A stretch of 64,000 bases of DNA from Celeribacter baekdonensis (GCF_003047105.1 NZ_CP028475.1:2790001-2854000), one strand, 5' to 3'; shown: positions 38,954 to 48,896, counted from the stretch's first letter. Notes: generated by a model from the sequence alone, not told the origin. Program-made: numbers and translations.

Positions 38954-40002
38954 TCTGTCGCCTTTTCCTTGCCCTGTGCTGTGTGGTTTGGCCCTTTGTG
39001 GGACAGGCGCAAGATCGGTTGCGTGTGGCAACATGGACCGTTGAATTGACGCGCAACGGGCCGGGGGTTTTGCTGCGTGACATCCTAAAAGGCGATGACG
39101 TCCAAATTCTTGCGGCCCAATCCCACATCAAAGCCCTGTCTCCAGATGTCCTGCTGCTCGTCGGATTTGACACTGACCTTGATGGCCACGCTTTGGCGCA
39201 ATTCGCCCGCGATCTCGATTATCCGTATCTTTTCACCCGCTCCGGCAATTCCGGCCGATCAACGGGTATCGACATGGACAAAGACGGGCGATTTGGTGAA
39301 CCGGAAGATGCACAGTCTTATGGCGAATTCACCGGGCAGGGCGGCATCGCATTTTTGTCGCGTTTGCCGATTGATGTCGATGGTATCCGCGATTTTTCCG
39401 AAATGCTGTGGCGGGATCTACCGCGCGCGCGCCTTCCTGAGGGCTATTTTCAGCCCAAAGATTTGGACGTTGTGCGCCTCTCTTCTCATGCCCATTGGGA
39501 CATTCCCGTGCTTTGGAATGGTGCGCCGTTGCATCTCTTCACCTATGCCGCCACCTCGCCGGTGTTTGATGGTGACGAAGATCGCAACGGACGCCGCAAC
39601 GCCGACGAAACCCGGTTTTGGCAATTGTATCTCGATGGTGCGCTGGCCTTGCCACCACCCGCTGCGCCCTTTGTGATCCTTGGGGATAGCAATCTTGATC
39701 CTTCCGATGGTGATGGGCTGCGGGTGGATATGGTGGCGCTGCTGTCCGATCCACGCCTACAAGACCCCAAACCGCGCTCTGATTTTGGCGCTGAGATCGC
39801 CAATCCCGATCATCTGGGTGATCCGGCCCTGGACACCGCCAACTGGACCGATCCGGTGCCGGGCAATTTGCGGGTCGATTATGTGCTGCCGTCCAAAGAG
39901 CTGGCCGTCATGGATGCGGGGGTGGCGTGGCCTCCCGTGGACGGTTTGGAAACCCCGTTTCGCCATGGGCTTGTCTGGGTTGATCTTGCGCGGATTCCTT
40001 GA
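38950..40002 (+). CDS. Secreted endonuclease/exonuclease/phosphatase-family protein
   Basis: 350 residues. Signal peptide (about 1-22, ending GQAQ) then an EEP fold: LRVATWTVELTRNG near the start, the FVILGDSNLDPSDGDG metal motif and LRVDYVLPS near the end. EEP enzymes cut nucleic acids or phosphodiester bonds; a secreted form may scavenge extracellular phosphate or DNA. The usual catalytic SDHRP motif near the C-terminus reads FRHGLVWVDL. Overlaps the membrane-protein gene by 4 bases (GTGA). Confidence 0.82.
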   Translation: MICRLFLALCCVVWPFVGQAQDRLRVATWTVELTRNGPGVLLRDILKGDDVQILAAQSHIKALSPDVLLLVGFDTDLDGHALAQFARDLDYPYLFTRSGNSGRSTGIDMDKDGRFGEPEDAQSYGEFTGQGGIAFLSRLPIDVDGIRDFSEMLWRDLPRARLPEGYFQPKDLDVVRLSSHAHWDIPVLWNGAPLHLFTYAATSPVFDGDEDRNGRRNADETRFWQLYLDGALALPPPAAPFVILGDSNLDPSDGDGLRVDMVALLSDPRLQDPKPRSDFGAEIANPDHLGDPALDTANWTDPVPGNLRVDYVLPSKELAVMDAGVAWPPVDGLETPFRHGLVWVDLARIP

Positions 40003-40060
40003 CGTAAGCGCGGCGGTCCGTTACGCCGGGTCGACTTTAAAAATAAGGACTTGATGCGAC

Positions 40061-41164
40061 ATGAGCACGCCCTCTCTCCTCATTCTGCCCGGCGATGGTA
40101 TTGGCCCCGAAGTGATGGCCGAAGTCGTCAAAATCATTGATTGGTACGGCGACAAGCGTGGCCTGAACTTTGATGTCTCGATGGACCTCGTGGGGGGCGC
40201 TGCCTATGACAAACATGGCGTGCCTTTGGCCGATGAAACCATGGCAAAGGCCCACGAGGTTGATGCCGTTTTGTTGGGTGCCGTGGGTGGTCCGAAATAC
40301 GATGTGCTTGATTTCTCGGTGAAACCCGAACGCGGGTTGTTGCGGTTGCGCAAGGAATTGGACCTGTTTGCAAACCTGCGCCCGGCGCAGTGTTTCGACG
40401 CGCTGGCCGATTTCTCTTCGCTGAAAAAAGACATCGTTGCCGGTCTCGACATCATGATCGTGCGCGAATTGACCTCGGGCATCTATTTCGGCGAGCCGCG
40501 TGGCATCATCACCGAGGGCAACGAGCGCGTCGGCATCAACACCCAGCGCTACACCGAATCTGAAATCCGTCGCGTCGCGATTGCGGCTTTTGAATTGGCG
40601 ATGAAGCGCGGCAAGAAACTGTGCTCGATGGAAAAAGCCAACGTCATGGAATCGGGCATTCTCTGGCGCGAAGTCGTCGAAGAGGTGGCCAAAGATTACC
40701 CCGAGGTTGCGGTCAGCCACATGTACGCCGACAATGGCGCGATGCAGTTGGTGCGGGCGCCGAAACAGTTCGACGTCATCGTGACAGATAACTTGTTTGG
40801 CGACATCCTGTCCGATTGCGCGGCGATGCTCACCGGCTCTCTTGGCATGTTGCCCTCCGCCTCCTTGGGCGCTCCGATGGCCAATGGCCGCCCGCGCGCC
40901 ATGTACGAACCGGTGCACGGCTCCGCGCCGGACATCGCCGGTCAAGGCAAAGCCAACCCGATCGCCTGCATCCTCTCCTTCGCCATGGCGCTGCGCTATT
41001 CCTTTGATGAGGGCGTTGAGGCCACGCGCTTGGAAGCTGCGATTGAAAAAGTACTGGCCGATGGCGTGCGCACGGCCGATCTTTTGGGGGAAGAGGGCGC
41101 AACGCCTGTGACCACCTCTGAGATGGGCGACAAGATCATCGAAGCACTGAACGCGTCGCTTTAA
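40061..41164 (+). CDS. leuB: 3-isopropylmalate dehydrogenase
   Basis: 367 residues; NAD-dependent beta-decarboxylating dehydrogenase of leucine synthesis. Motifs: [11 protein letters not shown] start, [14 protein letters not shown], the catalytic Lys in [18 protein letters not shown] and the NAD-binding [16 protein letters not shown]. Placed 5 kb from leuCD; a strong terminator follows, so it is a separate unit. Confidence 0.97.
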   Translation: MSTPSLLILPGDGIGPEVMAEVVKIIDWYGDKRGLNFDVSMDLVGGAAYDKHGVPLADETMAKAHEVDAVLLGAVGGPKYDVLDFSVKPERGLLRLRKELDLFANLRPAQCFDALADFSSLKKDIVAGLDIMIVRELTSGIYFGEPRGIITEGNERVGINTQRYTESEIRRVAIAAFELAMKRGKKLCSMEKANVMESGILWREVVEEVAKDYPEVAVSHMYADNGAMQLVRAPKQFDVIVTDNLFGDILSDCAAMLTGSLGMLPSASLGAPMANGRPRAMYEPVHGSAPDIAGQGKANPIACILSFAMALRYSFDEGVEATRLEAAIEKVLADGVRTADLLGEEGATPVTTSEMGDKIIEALNASL

Positions 41165-41186
41165 GCGCTCAAAACGCTGACGGAGA

Positions 41187-41211
41187 GGGCGCCCATGTGG
41201 CGCCCTTTTTT
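41187..41211 (+). terminator. Rho-independent terminator after leuB
   Basis: 7-bp perfect stem GGGCGCC / GGCGCCC, loop CATGT, then six T. Confidence 0.88.
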
Positions 41212-41282
41212 GTGAAAATGGCCACTCTTTGGCTATGAATTTGAGAATCTCATGTTAGCTTTGCGCCCGAGATCAAATTTTT

Positions 41283-42209
41283 GTGAGATATATTGTGGGA
41301 TATTTAAAACGCATTTCCGCTCTCTGTGGCATCCTTTTTCTGTCTTGTTCGATGGCGCAAGCCAAGTCACTTGAAGAGATGTTCCCTCTGATTGAGTTCG
41401 ATGGCCTGACCCAAGAGCAACAGGACTGGTTGGCGCTGCAAAAGGGGCTGGATTACCAAACGGGCACCATCACGCTACCCGGTTCGCAAGCCGTTTTGGA
41501 ATTGGGGGACGCGTATTACTACTTCAGTCCAGAAGACACAAAATATGTGCTTGAGGAGCTTTGGGGCAATCCACCGCGCGACCTGTCCTTGGGGATGGTG
41601 TTCCCGGCGGAGGACCTGCCTCTGGAATGGGACGCGTGGGGCATGTTGCTCAACTATGACCCGATCGGGTTTGTCTCTGACGAAGATGCGGCCTCTTACA
41701 ATTACGATGAGTTGCTGAGCGATATGCAAAAGGATACGCTTGCCGCCAACAAGGAGCGAGAAGAGCTTGGCTACGGTACGGTCGATCTTGTCGGTTGGGC
41801 CGAGCCGCCGCATTACGACGCCGAAAGCAAAAAGCTCTATTGGGCGAGAGAATTGTCCTTTGATGGGGTCGAGGATCATACCGTCAATTACGACATTCGC
41901 GCCCTTGGGCGCAAAGGCGTGTTGGTCATGTCGGTGATCGGGTCGATGGATCAAATCGACAGTATCAAAGCGGCGGCACCTGATCTGATTGCTATGACCC
42001 ATTTCACGGTTGGCCAGCGCTACGTCGATTTTGATCCCTCCCTCGACACGGTTGCCGCGATTGGGATCGGCGGTTTGATCGCCGGTAAAGTGGCGGCAAA
42101 AGCGGGCTTTTTGGCCGTCGCACTTGTGTTTTTGAAAAAGGGCTGGGTGCTTTTGTTCATCGGCTTTGCGGCGCTCAAGAACAAGATCTTCAAACGGAAA
42201 TCATCGTGA
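41283..42209 (+). CDS. DUF2167-family membrane protein
   Basis: 308 residues. Signal peptide (about 1-27), a soluble DUF2167 part with GSQAVLELGDAYYYFSPEDT and WAEPPHYDAESKKLYWARELSF, and one or two C-terminal membrane segments (FLAVALVFLKKGWVLLFIGFAAL). Function is unknown. The only start near the signal peptide is GTG at 41283 or 41295; no clear RBS. Confidence 0.8.
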   Translation: MRYIVGYLKRISALCGILFLSCSMAQAKSLEEMFPLIEFDGLTQEQQDWLALQKGLDYQTGTITLPGSQAVLELGDAYYYFSPEDTKYVLEELWGNPPRDLSLGMVFPAEDLPLEWDAWGMLLNYDPIGFVSDEDAASYNYDELLSDMQKDTLAANKEREELGYGTVDLVGWAEPPHYDAESKKLYWARELSFDGVEDHTVNYDIRALGRKGVLVMSVIGSMDQIDSIKAAAPDLIAMTHFTVGQRYVDFDPSLDTVAAIGIGGLIAGKVAAKAGFLAVALVFLKKGWVLLFIGFAALKNKIFKRKSS

Positions 42210-42241
42210 GGTGAGGTGCGCAAAGCGGTACCAGAAGCGGT

Positions 42242-42526
42242 TTAATCAAACAGATCAAACACATCCTCAGCTGCATCAAACAACCGATGCGCGATGGATT
42301 TTTGTTTTTTCTTTTTCTTCTTTTTGGGCACGCGCTCAGGAGAAGGTCGCTTTTTTCCGCTGACAATAAACGGGTCTTCGACATGATCCGTGCGCAGCGC
42401 CTTGAGCCGCGATAAGGGCGCGCCGCAGGCTTTACATTGCAATTCATGACGGGCACCCTGTCCGAAAGACAGCACGGTTTTCGAGCCGCAGTAACAACAG
42501 GTTGCCGATTTATGTGTGCGATACAT
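42242..42526 (-). CDS. Small zinc-ribbon protein
   Basis: 94 residues. Two CxxC pairs (CCYCGSKTV and LQCKACGAPL) form a zinc ribbon at the N-terminus. A Lys/Pro-rich linker with seven consecutive Lys follows, then a C-terminal helix (KSIAHRLFDAAEDVFDLFD). The start at 42526 has GAGG four bases upstream. Convergent with DUF2167 and divergent from the EamA gene. Role unknown; nucleic-acid binding is an inference from the ribbon and basic run. Confidence 0.72.
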   Translation of the reverse strand: MYRTHKSATCCYCGSKTVLSFGQGARHELQCKACGAPLSRLKALRTDHVEDPFIVSGKKRPSPERVPKKKKKKKQKSIAHRLFDAAEDVFDLFD

Positions 42527-42628
42527 CGGCCTCATGTGGGGGCGGTGTATGGTCGTGACAAGGGATGCGCCCTTGTGTGTTTTGAAATCTGGCCTATTGA
42601 TAGCGCAAACAGCAAGCGGGATGATCTT

Positions 42629-43573
42629 ATGAATATCACAGGTGCATTTTACGCCCTTGCGGCCTTTGCCATTTTTTCCACCCATGACGTGGTGATCAAA
42701 TTCTTGGGCGGCATCTATGCGCCGTTTCAGATCATCTTTTTCTCAACGCTGTTCTCTTTCCCGTTGGTGATGTTCATGCTGATCCGCGACCGCACCGAAG
42801 GGCATTTGCGCCCGGTTTATCCGTTGTGGACGTTGCTTCGGACGCTGGCGGCCATGATCAACACCGTCGCCGCCTTTTATGCGTTTTCCGTTTTGCCACT
42901 GGCGCAGGTCTATGCCCTGATCTTTGCCACCCCCCTCGTCATCACCATCTTGTCGATCCCGATCCTTGGCGAAAAGGTGGGATTCCACCGATGGGCCGCT
43001 GTCATTGCCGGGTTGATCGGCGTGCTGGTGGTGTTGCGCCCAGGGGGAACCGCGTTCACGCTCGGGCATATGGCGGCGTTGTCCTGTGCCTTTTTCGGCG
43101 CATTTGCCTCCATCGTGGTGCGTAAAGTTGGACGCGAAGAACGCACCGCCGTTTTGATGCTCTATCCTCTGGTTGCCAATTTCGTGGTCATGGGGGCCAT
43201 GATGACGTTTTTCTACAAACCTCTGCCACTTTTGGACCTCGGCGGCGTCGGCATGGTGTCGCTGTTGGGCTTCACCGGCGGGGTGATTTTGATCCTCGCG
43301 TATCGCGCCTCGGAGGCAGCGATCGTGGCGCCAATGCAGTATTCCCAAATCATCTGGGCCACGATTTTCGGCTACTTTATCTTTGGCGAAACCGTCGACG
43401 CCCCAACCGTCATCGGGGCCGGGATCATCATCCTGTCTGGCCTGTATATCGTGTTCCGGGAATCACGGGGTGGGCATTCGGAAAACACGCCCGTTCTCAG
43501 AACCCGCTCGCGGGCCTCTTCGGCCGCCTCTTTTCGAATTTCTCCCTTTATTCGCCGTGTCAAACAGCGCTAA
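42629..43573 (+). CDS. EamA/DMT-family transporter
   Basis: 314 residues, ten hydrophobic helices in two EamA repeats (FAIFSTHDVVIKFLGG in repeat one; LSCAFFGAFASIVVRKV in repeat two; PMQYSQIIWATIFGYFIFGE near the end). DMT proteins export or import metabolites such as amino acids. The C-terminal 25 residues are Arg/Ser-rich and cytoplasmic. Start at 42629. Stands alone. Confidence 0.88.
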   Translation: MNITGAFYALAAFAIFSTHDVVIKFLGGIYAPFQIIFFSTLFSFPLVMFMLIRDRTEGHLRPVYPLWTLLRTLAAMINTVAAFYAFSVLPLAQVYALIFATPLVITILSIPILGEKVGFHRWAAVIAGLIGVLVVLRPGGTAFTLGHMAALSCAFFGAFASIVVRKVGREERTAVLMLYPLVANFVVMGAMMTFFYKPLPLLDLGGVGMVSLLGFTGGVILILAYRASEAAIVAPMQYSQIIWATIFGYFIFGETVDAPTVIGAGIIILSGLYIVFRESRGGHSENTPVLRTRSRASSAASFRISPFIRRVKQR

Positions 43574-43621
43574 TTGGCCCTTGCAAATCCCACCAAGTCG
43601 CTATATCCCGCCCGTCACGGT

Positions 43622-43698
43622 CGGGCTGTAGCGCAGCCTGGTAGCGCACCTGCTTCGGGAGCAGGGGGTCGGAGGTTCGAATCCTCTCAGCCCGACCA
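43622..43698 (+). tRNA. tRNA-Pro (anticodon CGG)
   Basis: 77 bases including encoded CCA. Acceptor CGGGCTG/CAGCCCG, D-arm with GCGCAGCCTGGTAGCGC, anticodon stem CCTGC/GCAGG with loop TTCGGGA (anticodon CGG at 43656-43658), T-arm GGAGGTTCGAATCCTC. It closely resembles E. coli proK. Confidence 0.95.
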
Positions 43699-44785
43699 AT
43701 ACCACCTTTGTCGAGTTCACTGAACTCTGCCTTTATGGCGCTGAATCTTTCCTTAAATATATCCGCCTCCCGCAGTTTTTCTGACGTCTAAACACGTGTG
43801 ACCGGCGCACCGATCTGATGTCTTTTTTAAGGTTTTTTGCACGCAAACTGGAACGCCACGGCGTTTCATATAATTGGTGGGCACGAGATCTGAAGACGTC
43901 GGTGAACAAGCTCTGATGCGCAGATTGGATGCCGCATGACCGATTGTGCGTCTCGGGGCTATTCCTATCTTACAACGGGTATCAACTTGGGTTGGCCACA
44001 AAGCGAGTGCCGGATATTCCCCTGCCGTCGACTTCGCGCCGCATGTAGCTGACACTCAGCTGGGTGGCACGGTGCGGCGGATAAGAGCTGATCACGCTCA
44101 CTGGAATGCTCAAGTTGGTCGGTTGAAAATTCAGAAAAAGAGTATTTTCCGAAGACATAGGCGACGAGCAGAAAAGCTGTTCCAAATGTAGTTACGGCGA
44201 TCCAATTGATTTTGGACATGCCAATAGATGCGCCCCTGAAAACGTCTCAAGAGATAGCTTGCTCGCGATGGCAACCTCTTTAGACTGATTCCAATGCTGC
44301 CCAGAAACTCAACAAGTTGAGTGTAAGTCATACGATGTTGCGTCTTTGCGCCCAAATATCTGCCTGTGCGTTTGTATGCTTTGGGGCTCTATAGCTCTAC
44401 ACAGCACAAGCGCCGGACCTACGGCTGTGACGTCAGCTTGCGGCGTGGCGGCAATTTGGACCCACCCTGTGCAGTTGAGCTATTCCACCATGGTTTTAGC
44501 GGGTTCGAATGGCGCGTGTTCCATTGTTTCGCATGGATTCACCACACATATTTATATGCGAGGCCGTTGATGTGTTTGACGTCTCTGAGGCGCAAAACCT
44601 TATCGCAGATCGCATGAGAGTTGAACCTACCGGCTTGCATTCCAAACTGGCTTCACGCCATATGCGCAATAAATCCGCATTTTGGAGATGCCTTGCGTAT
44701 CTTTATGACGCTTAATGATCTTTTTGAGATGTCTTTTGATCTCAGCGTCTTTGAATGCCCTTATTGCACGTTTGGGAGGACCAAC
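43699..44785. other. 1.1-kb AT-richer intergenic region after tRNA-Pro, no confident gene
   Basis: More AT-rich than the flanks. Several short frames exist, none recognisable. The best candidate is an 84-residue minus-strand frame at 43965-44219 starting with a hydrophobic anchor (SKINWIAVTTFGTAFLLVAYVFG), without a good RBS. It lies next to a second frame (43982-44185) that could be its frameshifted continuation. May be a decayed island remnant beside the tRNA; the right end holds the dctP promoter. Confidence 0.4.
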
Positions 44786-45772
44786 ATGAAGACCTTTATC
44801 ACCACTGTTGCTGTTGCGGCCACGGCTCTGATGGCACACACCGCGCCGCTTGCAGCAGAGATCAAACCGACGACTTTGCGTTTGGCGCATGTGGTCAACG
44901 AACAGGACGCCTATCAGATCGCCGCCACCAAGTTCCAAGAGCTGGTGTCTGAACGCTCCGACGGCGCGATCACGGTCGAGATTTTCCCCAACGCCACTTT
45001 GGGAGACGAACGCACCCTTCTCGAAGGCATGCAAATCGGCACAGTCGACATGGGCATCATCACCAATGGTCCGGTTGCAAACTTTGTCGAAGACATGGCC
45101 GTGTTTGAGTTGCCGTTCCTGTTCAAAACCCCCGAAGCCGCCTATGGCGTTCTGGATGGTGAGATCGGTCAAGAGTTGTTGGATCGTCTGTCCGAGGTGA
45201 ACCTCAAAGGCTTGGCTTACGCCGAACGTGGGTTTCGGAACCTGACAAACTCGCGCCACCCGGTGCGCACCCCTGCCGATCTTGATGGTCTGCGTGTGCG
45301 TGTGATGGAAAACCCGGTCTATATCGACACCTTCCGCGCGCTCGGGGCCGATGCCACGCCGATGGCATGGACAGAGGCGCTTACTGCGATGCAGCAGGGT
45401 ACGATTGATGGCCAGGAAAACCCGGTGGGTGTGGTCTATTCGTTCAAATTGAACGAGACGCAAACCAACATGACGATGACGCGCCACACCTATGCGCCAG
45501 CGGTTTTTGTCATGGGGATGCCCGCATGGAATAAACTCTCCGATGACGCGCAAGAGGTCGTCTTGCAAGCCGCCAAAGAGGCCTCCGCCTATGAGCGGAA
45601 AATGAATGCTGAAGCTGAGGCCTCGCAGCTTGCGGCATTGAAAGCGTCGGGCATGAACGTGATCGAAGATGCCGATCTGTCTACTTTCTCTGCGGCACTT
45701 GTGCCTGTGTATGAAAAATACGGCCAGAAATTTGGCGACTACCTGCCGCGCATCCAAGAGGCGCTGAAGTAA
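44786..45772 (+). CDS. TRAP transporter solute-binding protein, DctP family
   Basis: 328 residues. Signal peptide (about 1-24, ending PLAA), then the DctP fold with LRLAHVVNEQDAYQIAATKF, VEIFPNATLGDERTLLEGM, and the ligand Arg region DGLRVRVMENPVY followed by MAWTEALTAMQQGTIDGQENP. It captures a carboxylate-type ligand in the periplasm for the DctQM permease encoded next. RBS GGGAGGA is 7 bases before the ATG. The ligand is not predictable from sequence. Confidence 0.93.
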   Translation: MKTFITTVAVAATALMAHTAPLAAEIKPTTLRLAHVVNEQDAYQIAATKFQELVSERSDGAITVEIFPNATLGDERTLLEGMQIGTVDMGIITNGPVANFVEDMAVFELPFLFKTPEAAYGVLDGEIGQELLDRLSEVNLKGLAYAERGFRNLTNSRHPVRTPADLDGLRVRVMENPVYIDTFRALGADATPMAWTEALTAMQQGTIDGQENPVGVVYSFKLNETQTNMTMTRHTYAPAVFVMGMPAWNKLSDDAQEVVLQAAKEASAYERKMNAEAEASQLAALKASGMNVIEDADLSTFSAALVPVYEKYGQKFGDYLPRIQEALK

Positions 45773-45773
45773 A

Positions 45774-46280
45774 ATGTTGAAAGGGCTGGCGTGGATTGAT
45801 CGGGGGGTGGGCGAAGTCCTCAAACCTGTCGTCTTTGCGGGAATGATTGGTCTGACCGGCGTGATCACGCTTCAAATCGTGTCACGGGTGTTTTTCACCT
45901 CTGTGGGATGGACAGAAGAGGTTGCACGTTTTCTGTTGATTTGGATCACTTTTCTCGGGGCTGCGCTGGCCTTTCAACAGGGGCGGCACATTGCTGTCGC
46001 GCTTTTGCGGGACAGCTTGCCATTGACCTTGCGCCGGATTGTGTCTGGCGCGGGGATCGTTGTGACATTTACATTTCTTGTGACCTTGGCCGTCATCGGC
46101 TGGCGGTACATGAATATGCAAAGCTATCAAAAATCGCCGTCTTTGCGCCTGTCTATGACCTATATTTATGCGGTCATGCCCTTGGCCTCAGTGATTATGG
46201 CGGGGCTTTCGCTGATAGATCTGATCCGGCTTTTGACCGGGCAAGCACCACGCGAAGCCCAGGCGGAGTTGAATGAATGA
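45774..46280 (+). CDS. TRAP transporter small permease (DctQ)
   Basis: 168 residues with four membrane helices; the DctQ mark EEVARFLLIWITFLGAALAF and SPSLRLSMTYIYAVMPLAS are present. It joins the large permease to make the membrane part of the Na-driven TRAP transporter. One base separates it from dctP, and it overlaps dctM by 4 bases. Confidence 0.92.
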   Translation: MLKGLAWIDRGVGEVLKPVVFAGMIGLTGVITLQIVSRVFFTSVGWTEEVARFLLIWITFLGAALAFQQGRHIAVALLRDSLPLTLRRIVSGAGIVVTFTFLVTLAVIGWRYMNMQSYQKSPSLRLSMTYIYAVMPLASVIMAGLSLIDLIRLLTGQAPREAQAELNE

Positions 46281-47524
46281 GCCTTGTCCTGGCTGGTCTT
46301 TTTGTTGTCTTTCTTATCATGGGAATTCCGGTTGCGATTGTGATCGGTGCGGCCTCGATGACGGCGTTGAACCTGTCAGGCGTCCCGCTCATGGTGGTGC
46401 CGCAACAGATGTTTTCCGGCATCAACTCTTTCGCCTTTGTCGCTGTGCCGATGTTCATCTTGGCGGGCGATATCATGGCGCAGGGGGAAATCTCTAAACG
46501 TCTCGTTGCCTTCGCCGACAGTATGTTTGGCTTTATCAAGGGCGGCCTCTCTATCGTTTCAGTGCTGGCCGGGATGTTCTTTGCCGCCATTTCCGGCTCC
46601 GGTGCCGCAACGACAGCCGCCGTGGGCGCAAGCCTTGTGCCGGAACTCAAACGCAAGGGCTATGATCCCGCCGCAGCTGCCTCTTTGATTGCCGCATCGG
46701 GCACCATCGGCGTGGTGATCCCGCCCTCCGTTCCCATGATCATCTATGCGGTGATCGCGCAGGAATCCGTGGCAAAACTGTTTCTGAATGGCTTTATCCC
46801 AGGCGTTGCCATGGGCGTCGGTTTGATCGCAATCGCCCTCGTTCAGGGGCATCGGCGCGCCTATCCGCGCGGCACGCCGTTTGATCTTTCGACCATCTGG
46901 CGCACGCTTTTGTCCGCCAGCTGGGGCCTCATGGCACCTTTGCTCATCTTGGGCGGTATTTTTTCGGGAGTGTTCACCCCCTCCGAGGCGGCGGTCGTGG
47001 CGGTTAACTATGCCATCATCGTTTCGCTGTTCATTTACCGCGATCTCACCTTGAAGGGCCTTTATCAGATCATGATGCGCGCAGGGGTGACCACCGCGGT
47101 TATCATGTTCGTGATTGCGGCCTCGTCGGTGTTGAGCTGGGCCTTGTCGAGTTGGCAAGTGCCCTCAGCCATAGCAGAGTATGCTTTGTCACTGTCGTCC
47201 AACCCTTATGTGCTTCTCTTGTTGATTATGGCATTGATCCTAGTCACCGGGGTATTTTTGGAAACGGCATCAGCCCTCATTATCCTGACCCCGATGCTTT
47301 TGCCTTTGGCGATGCAATTGGGCATTGATACCGTGCATTTCGGGATCATCATCGTCGTCGGATTGGCGATTGGCATGGTCACGCCGCCGGTGGCGATCAA
47401 CCTGTTCGTTGCCTCCACAACGGCCAACTTGCCGATCGAACGGATCACAAAGGCGGTTTTCCCTTACCTTATGGCTTTGATCTTTGTGTACCTGATGATT
47501 GCCTTTGTTCCATTGGTCTTTTGA
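46277..47524 (+). CDS. TRAP transporter large permease (DctM)
   Basis: 415 residues, about eleven or twelve helices. Markers: GIPVAIVIGAAS, FAAISGSGAATTAAVGA, IAASGTIGVVIPPSVPMIIYAV and GLAIGMVTPPVAINLFVAS, the symmetric TRAP substrate-path motifs. Final gene of the DctPQM operon; converges on the aminotransferase 49 bp away with no strong terminator. Confidence 0.94.
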   Translation: MSLVLAGLFVVFLIMGIPVAIVIGAASMTALNLSGVPLMVVPQQMFSGINSFAFVAVPMFILAGDIMAQGEISKRLVAFADSMFGFIKGGLSIVSVLAGMFFAAISGSGAATTAAVGASLVPELKRKGYDPAAAASLIAASGTIGVVIPPSVPMIIYAVIAQESVAKLFLNGFIPGVAMGVGLIAIALVQGHRRAYPRGTPFDLSTIWRTLLSASWGLMAPLLILGGIFSGVFTPSEAAVVAVNYAIIVSLFIYRDLTLKGLYQIMMRAGVTTAVIMFVIAASSVLSWALSSWQVPSAIAEYALSLSSNPYVLLLLIMALILVTGVFLETASALIILTPMLLPLAMQLGIDTVHFGIIIVVGLAIGMVTPPVAINLFVASTTANLPIERITKAVFPYLMALIFVYLMIAFVPLVF

Positions 47525-47573
47525 CGCCTGACAGCGGCAGGTGAGCATACGTGCGGGTCGTCGCGCAGTGCAT

Positions 47574-48896
47574 TCATGCCAGTGCCGCCTCGACTGCAAT
47601 CCCCAGTTTGTCGATCAACTCGCCGATCTGATCCTCGGTCAGGATGAACGGCGGGGCCAACAGCACATGATCGCCCCGCTGCCCATCCACCGTGCCGCCC
47701 ATCGGGTAACAGATGAGCCCCGCTTCGAAAGCGGCGGCTTTCACGCGCTTGTTGATCCCGCGCGCGGGGTCAAAGGGGGCTTTGCTGGCGCGGTCCTCAA
47801 CGAGTTCCAGCCCGCGGAACATGCCCCGCCCACGAATGTCGCCGATATGGGGGTGGTCGCCGAACGCATCGCGCAGGGCGCGATCAAGCGTTTCGCCCAT
47901 CATGGCGGCACGGTTCACCAGACCGCCATCGGTCAGCTTCGTCACCACCGCATGGCCCGCAGCACAGGCCACCGGATGGCCGATATAGGTGTGTCCATGT
48001 TGGAAAAATCCCGACCCTTGCACAAAGGCCTCATGGATCCGCGTCGAACAGAGCGTCGCTCCGATTGGCTGATACCCGGCACCAAGCCCCTTGGCGATGG
48101 TGAGAATATCGGGGGCAATCTCGTCTTGCTCACAGGCAAAAAGCGTCCCTGTGCGCCCCATACCGCACATCACCTCGTCGAGGATCAACAACACGCCATA
48201 GCGGTCGCAAATCTCGCGAATGCGTTTGAAATATCCGGGCACGGCGGGCACGGCACCCAGCGTCGCCCCGACGACGGGCTCCGCAATAAAGGCGATGACC
48301 GTCTCCGGCCCCACTCGCAAAAGCTCGGCCTCCAACTCACCTGCGACACGCTGCCCATAGGCCTCTAAGCTTTCGCCCTCTTCTTGGCCGCGATAGGCGT
48401 AACAGGGCGCAATATGGGCGGTCTCGGCCAAAAGCGGGGCAAATTGCGCCTTGCGCCAGACATTGCCGCCCGCCGCCAGCGCGCCTAAGGTGTTGCCGTG
48501 ATAGCTTTGACGGCGCGAGATAAAGCGGGTCCGCTGTGGCTCTCCGGTCTCGACAAAATACTGCCGTGCCATTTTGAGTGCAGCCTCCACCGCTTCCGAG
48601 CCGCCAGAGACGAAATAGACCTTATCAAGCCCCTCGGGCGCATGCGCGATCAGGCGCTCGGCCAAGGCTTCAGCTGGTTCAGAGGTGAAGAACCCAGTAT
48701 GGGCAAAGTCGAGGCTGGCGACTTGGCTCTGAACCGCTGCAATCACATCTGGGTCGGAATGCCCAAGACAGGACACCGCCGCGCCGCCGGAGCCATCGAG
48801 ATATTGCTTGCCCGCGTCATCATAAATATAGGCCCCCTCGCCACGTGTGGCTTTTGGTGGGGTACTGCGGGAATTGCGATAGAAAACATGTGTCAT
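47574..48896 (-). CDS. Class III PLP-dependent aminotransferase
   Basis: 440 residues. PLP features: FVSGGSEAVEAALKMAR, SRRQSYHGNTLGA, the LILDEVMCGMGRTG Asp and the Schiff-base Lys in TIAKGLGAGYQP (about 277). The family includes omega-amino acid:pyruvate, taurine and 4-aminobutyrate transaminases; the donor amine is unknown. The ATG at 48896 has CGGAGC upstream. Divergent from the RpiR regulator across a repeat-bearing 119-bp gap, so it is probably RpiR-controlled. Confidence 0.92.
   Translation of the reverse strand: MTHVFYRNSRSTPPKATRGEGAYIYDDAGKQYLDGSGGAAVSCLGHSDPDVIAAVQSQVASLDFAHTGFFTSEPAEALAERLIAHAPEGLDKVYFVSGGSEAVEAALKMARQYFVETGEPQRTRFISRRQSYHGNTLGALAAGGNVWRKAQFAPLLAETAHIAPCYAYRGQEEGESLEAYGQRVAGELEAELLRVGPETVIAFIAEPVVGATLGAVPAVPGYFKRIREICDRYGVLLILDEVMCGMGRTGTLFACEQDEIAPDILTIAKGLGAGYQPIGATLCSTRIHEAFVQGSGFFQHGHTYIGHPVACAAGHAVVTKLTDGGLVNRAAMMGETLDRALRDAFGDHPHIGDIRGRGMFRGLELVEDRASKAPFDPARGINKRVKAAAFEAGLICYPMGGTVDGQRGDHVLLAPPFILTEDQIGELIDKLGIAVEAALA

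Noticed and set aside
43753..44055. 100-residue minus-strand frame after tRNA-Pro
   Set aside because: Cys/Thr-rich composition, no RBS and no recognisable motif.
44502..44510. GGTTCGAAT copy of the tRNA T-loop, possible attachment-site repeat
   Set aside because: Only 9 identical bases with no match outside the T-loop; too short for an att site.
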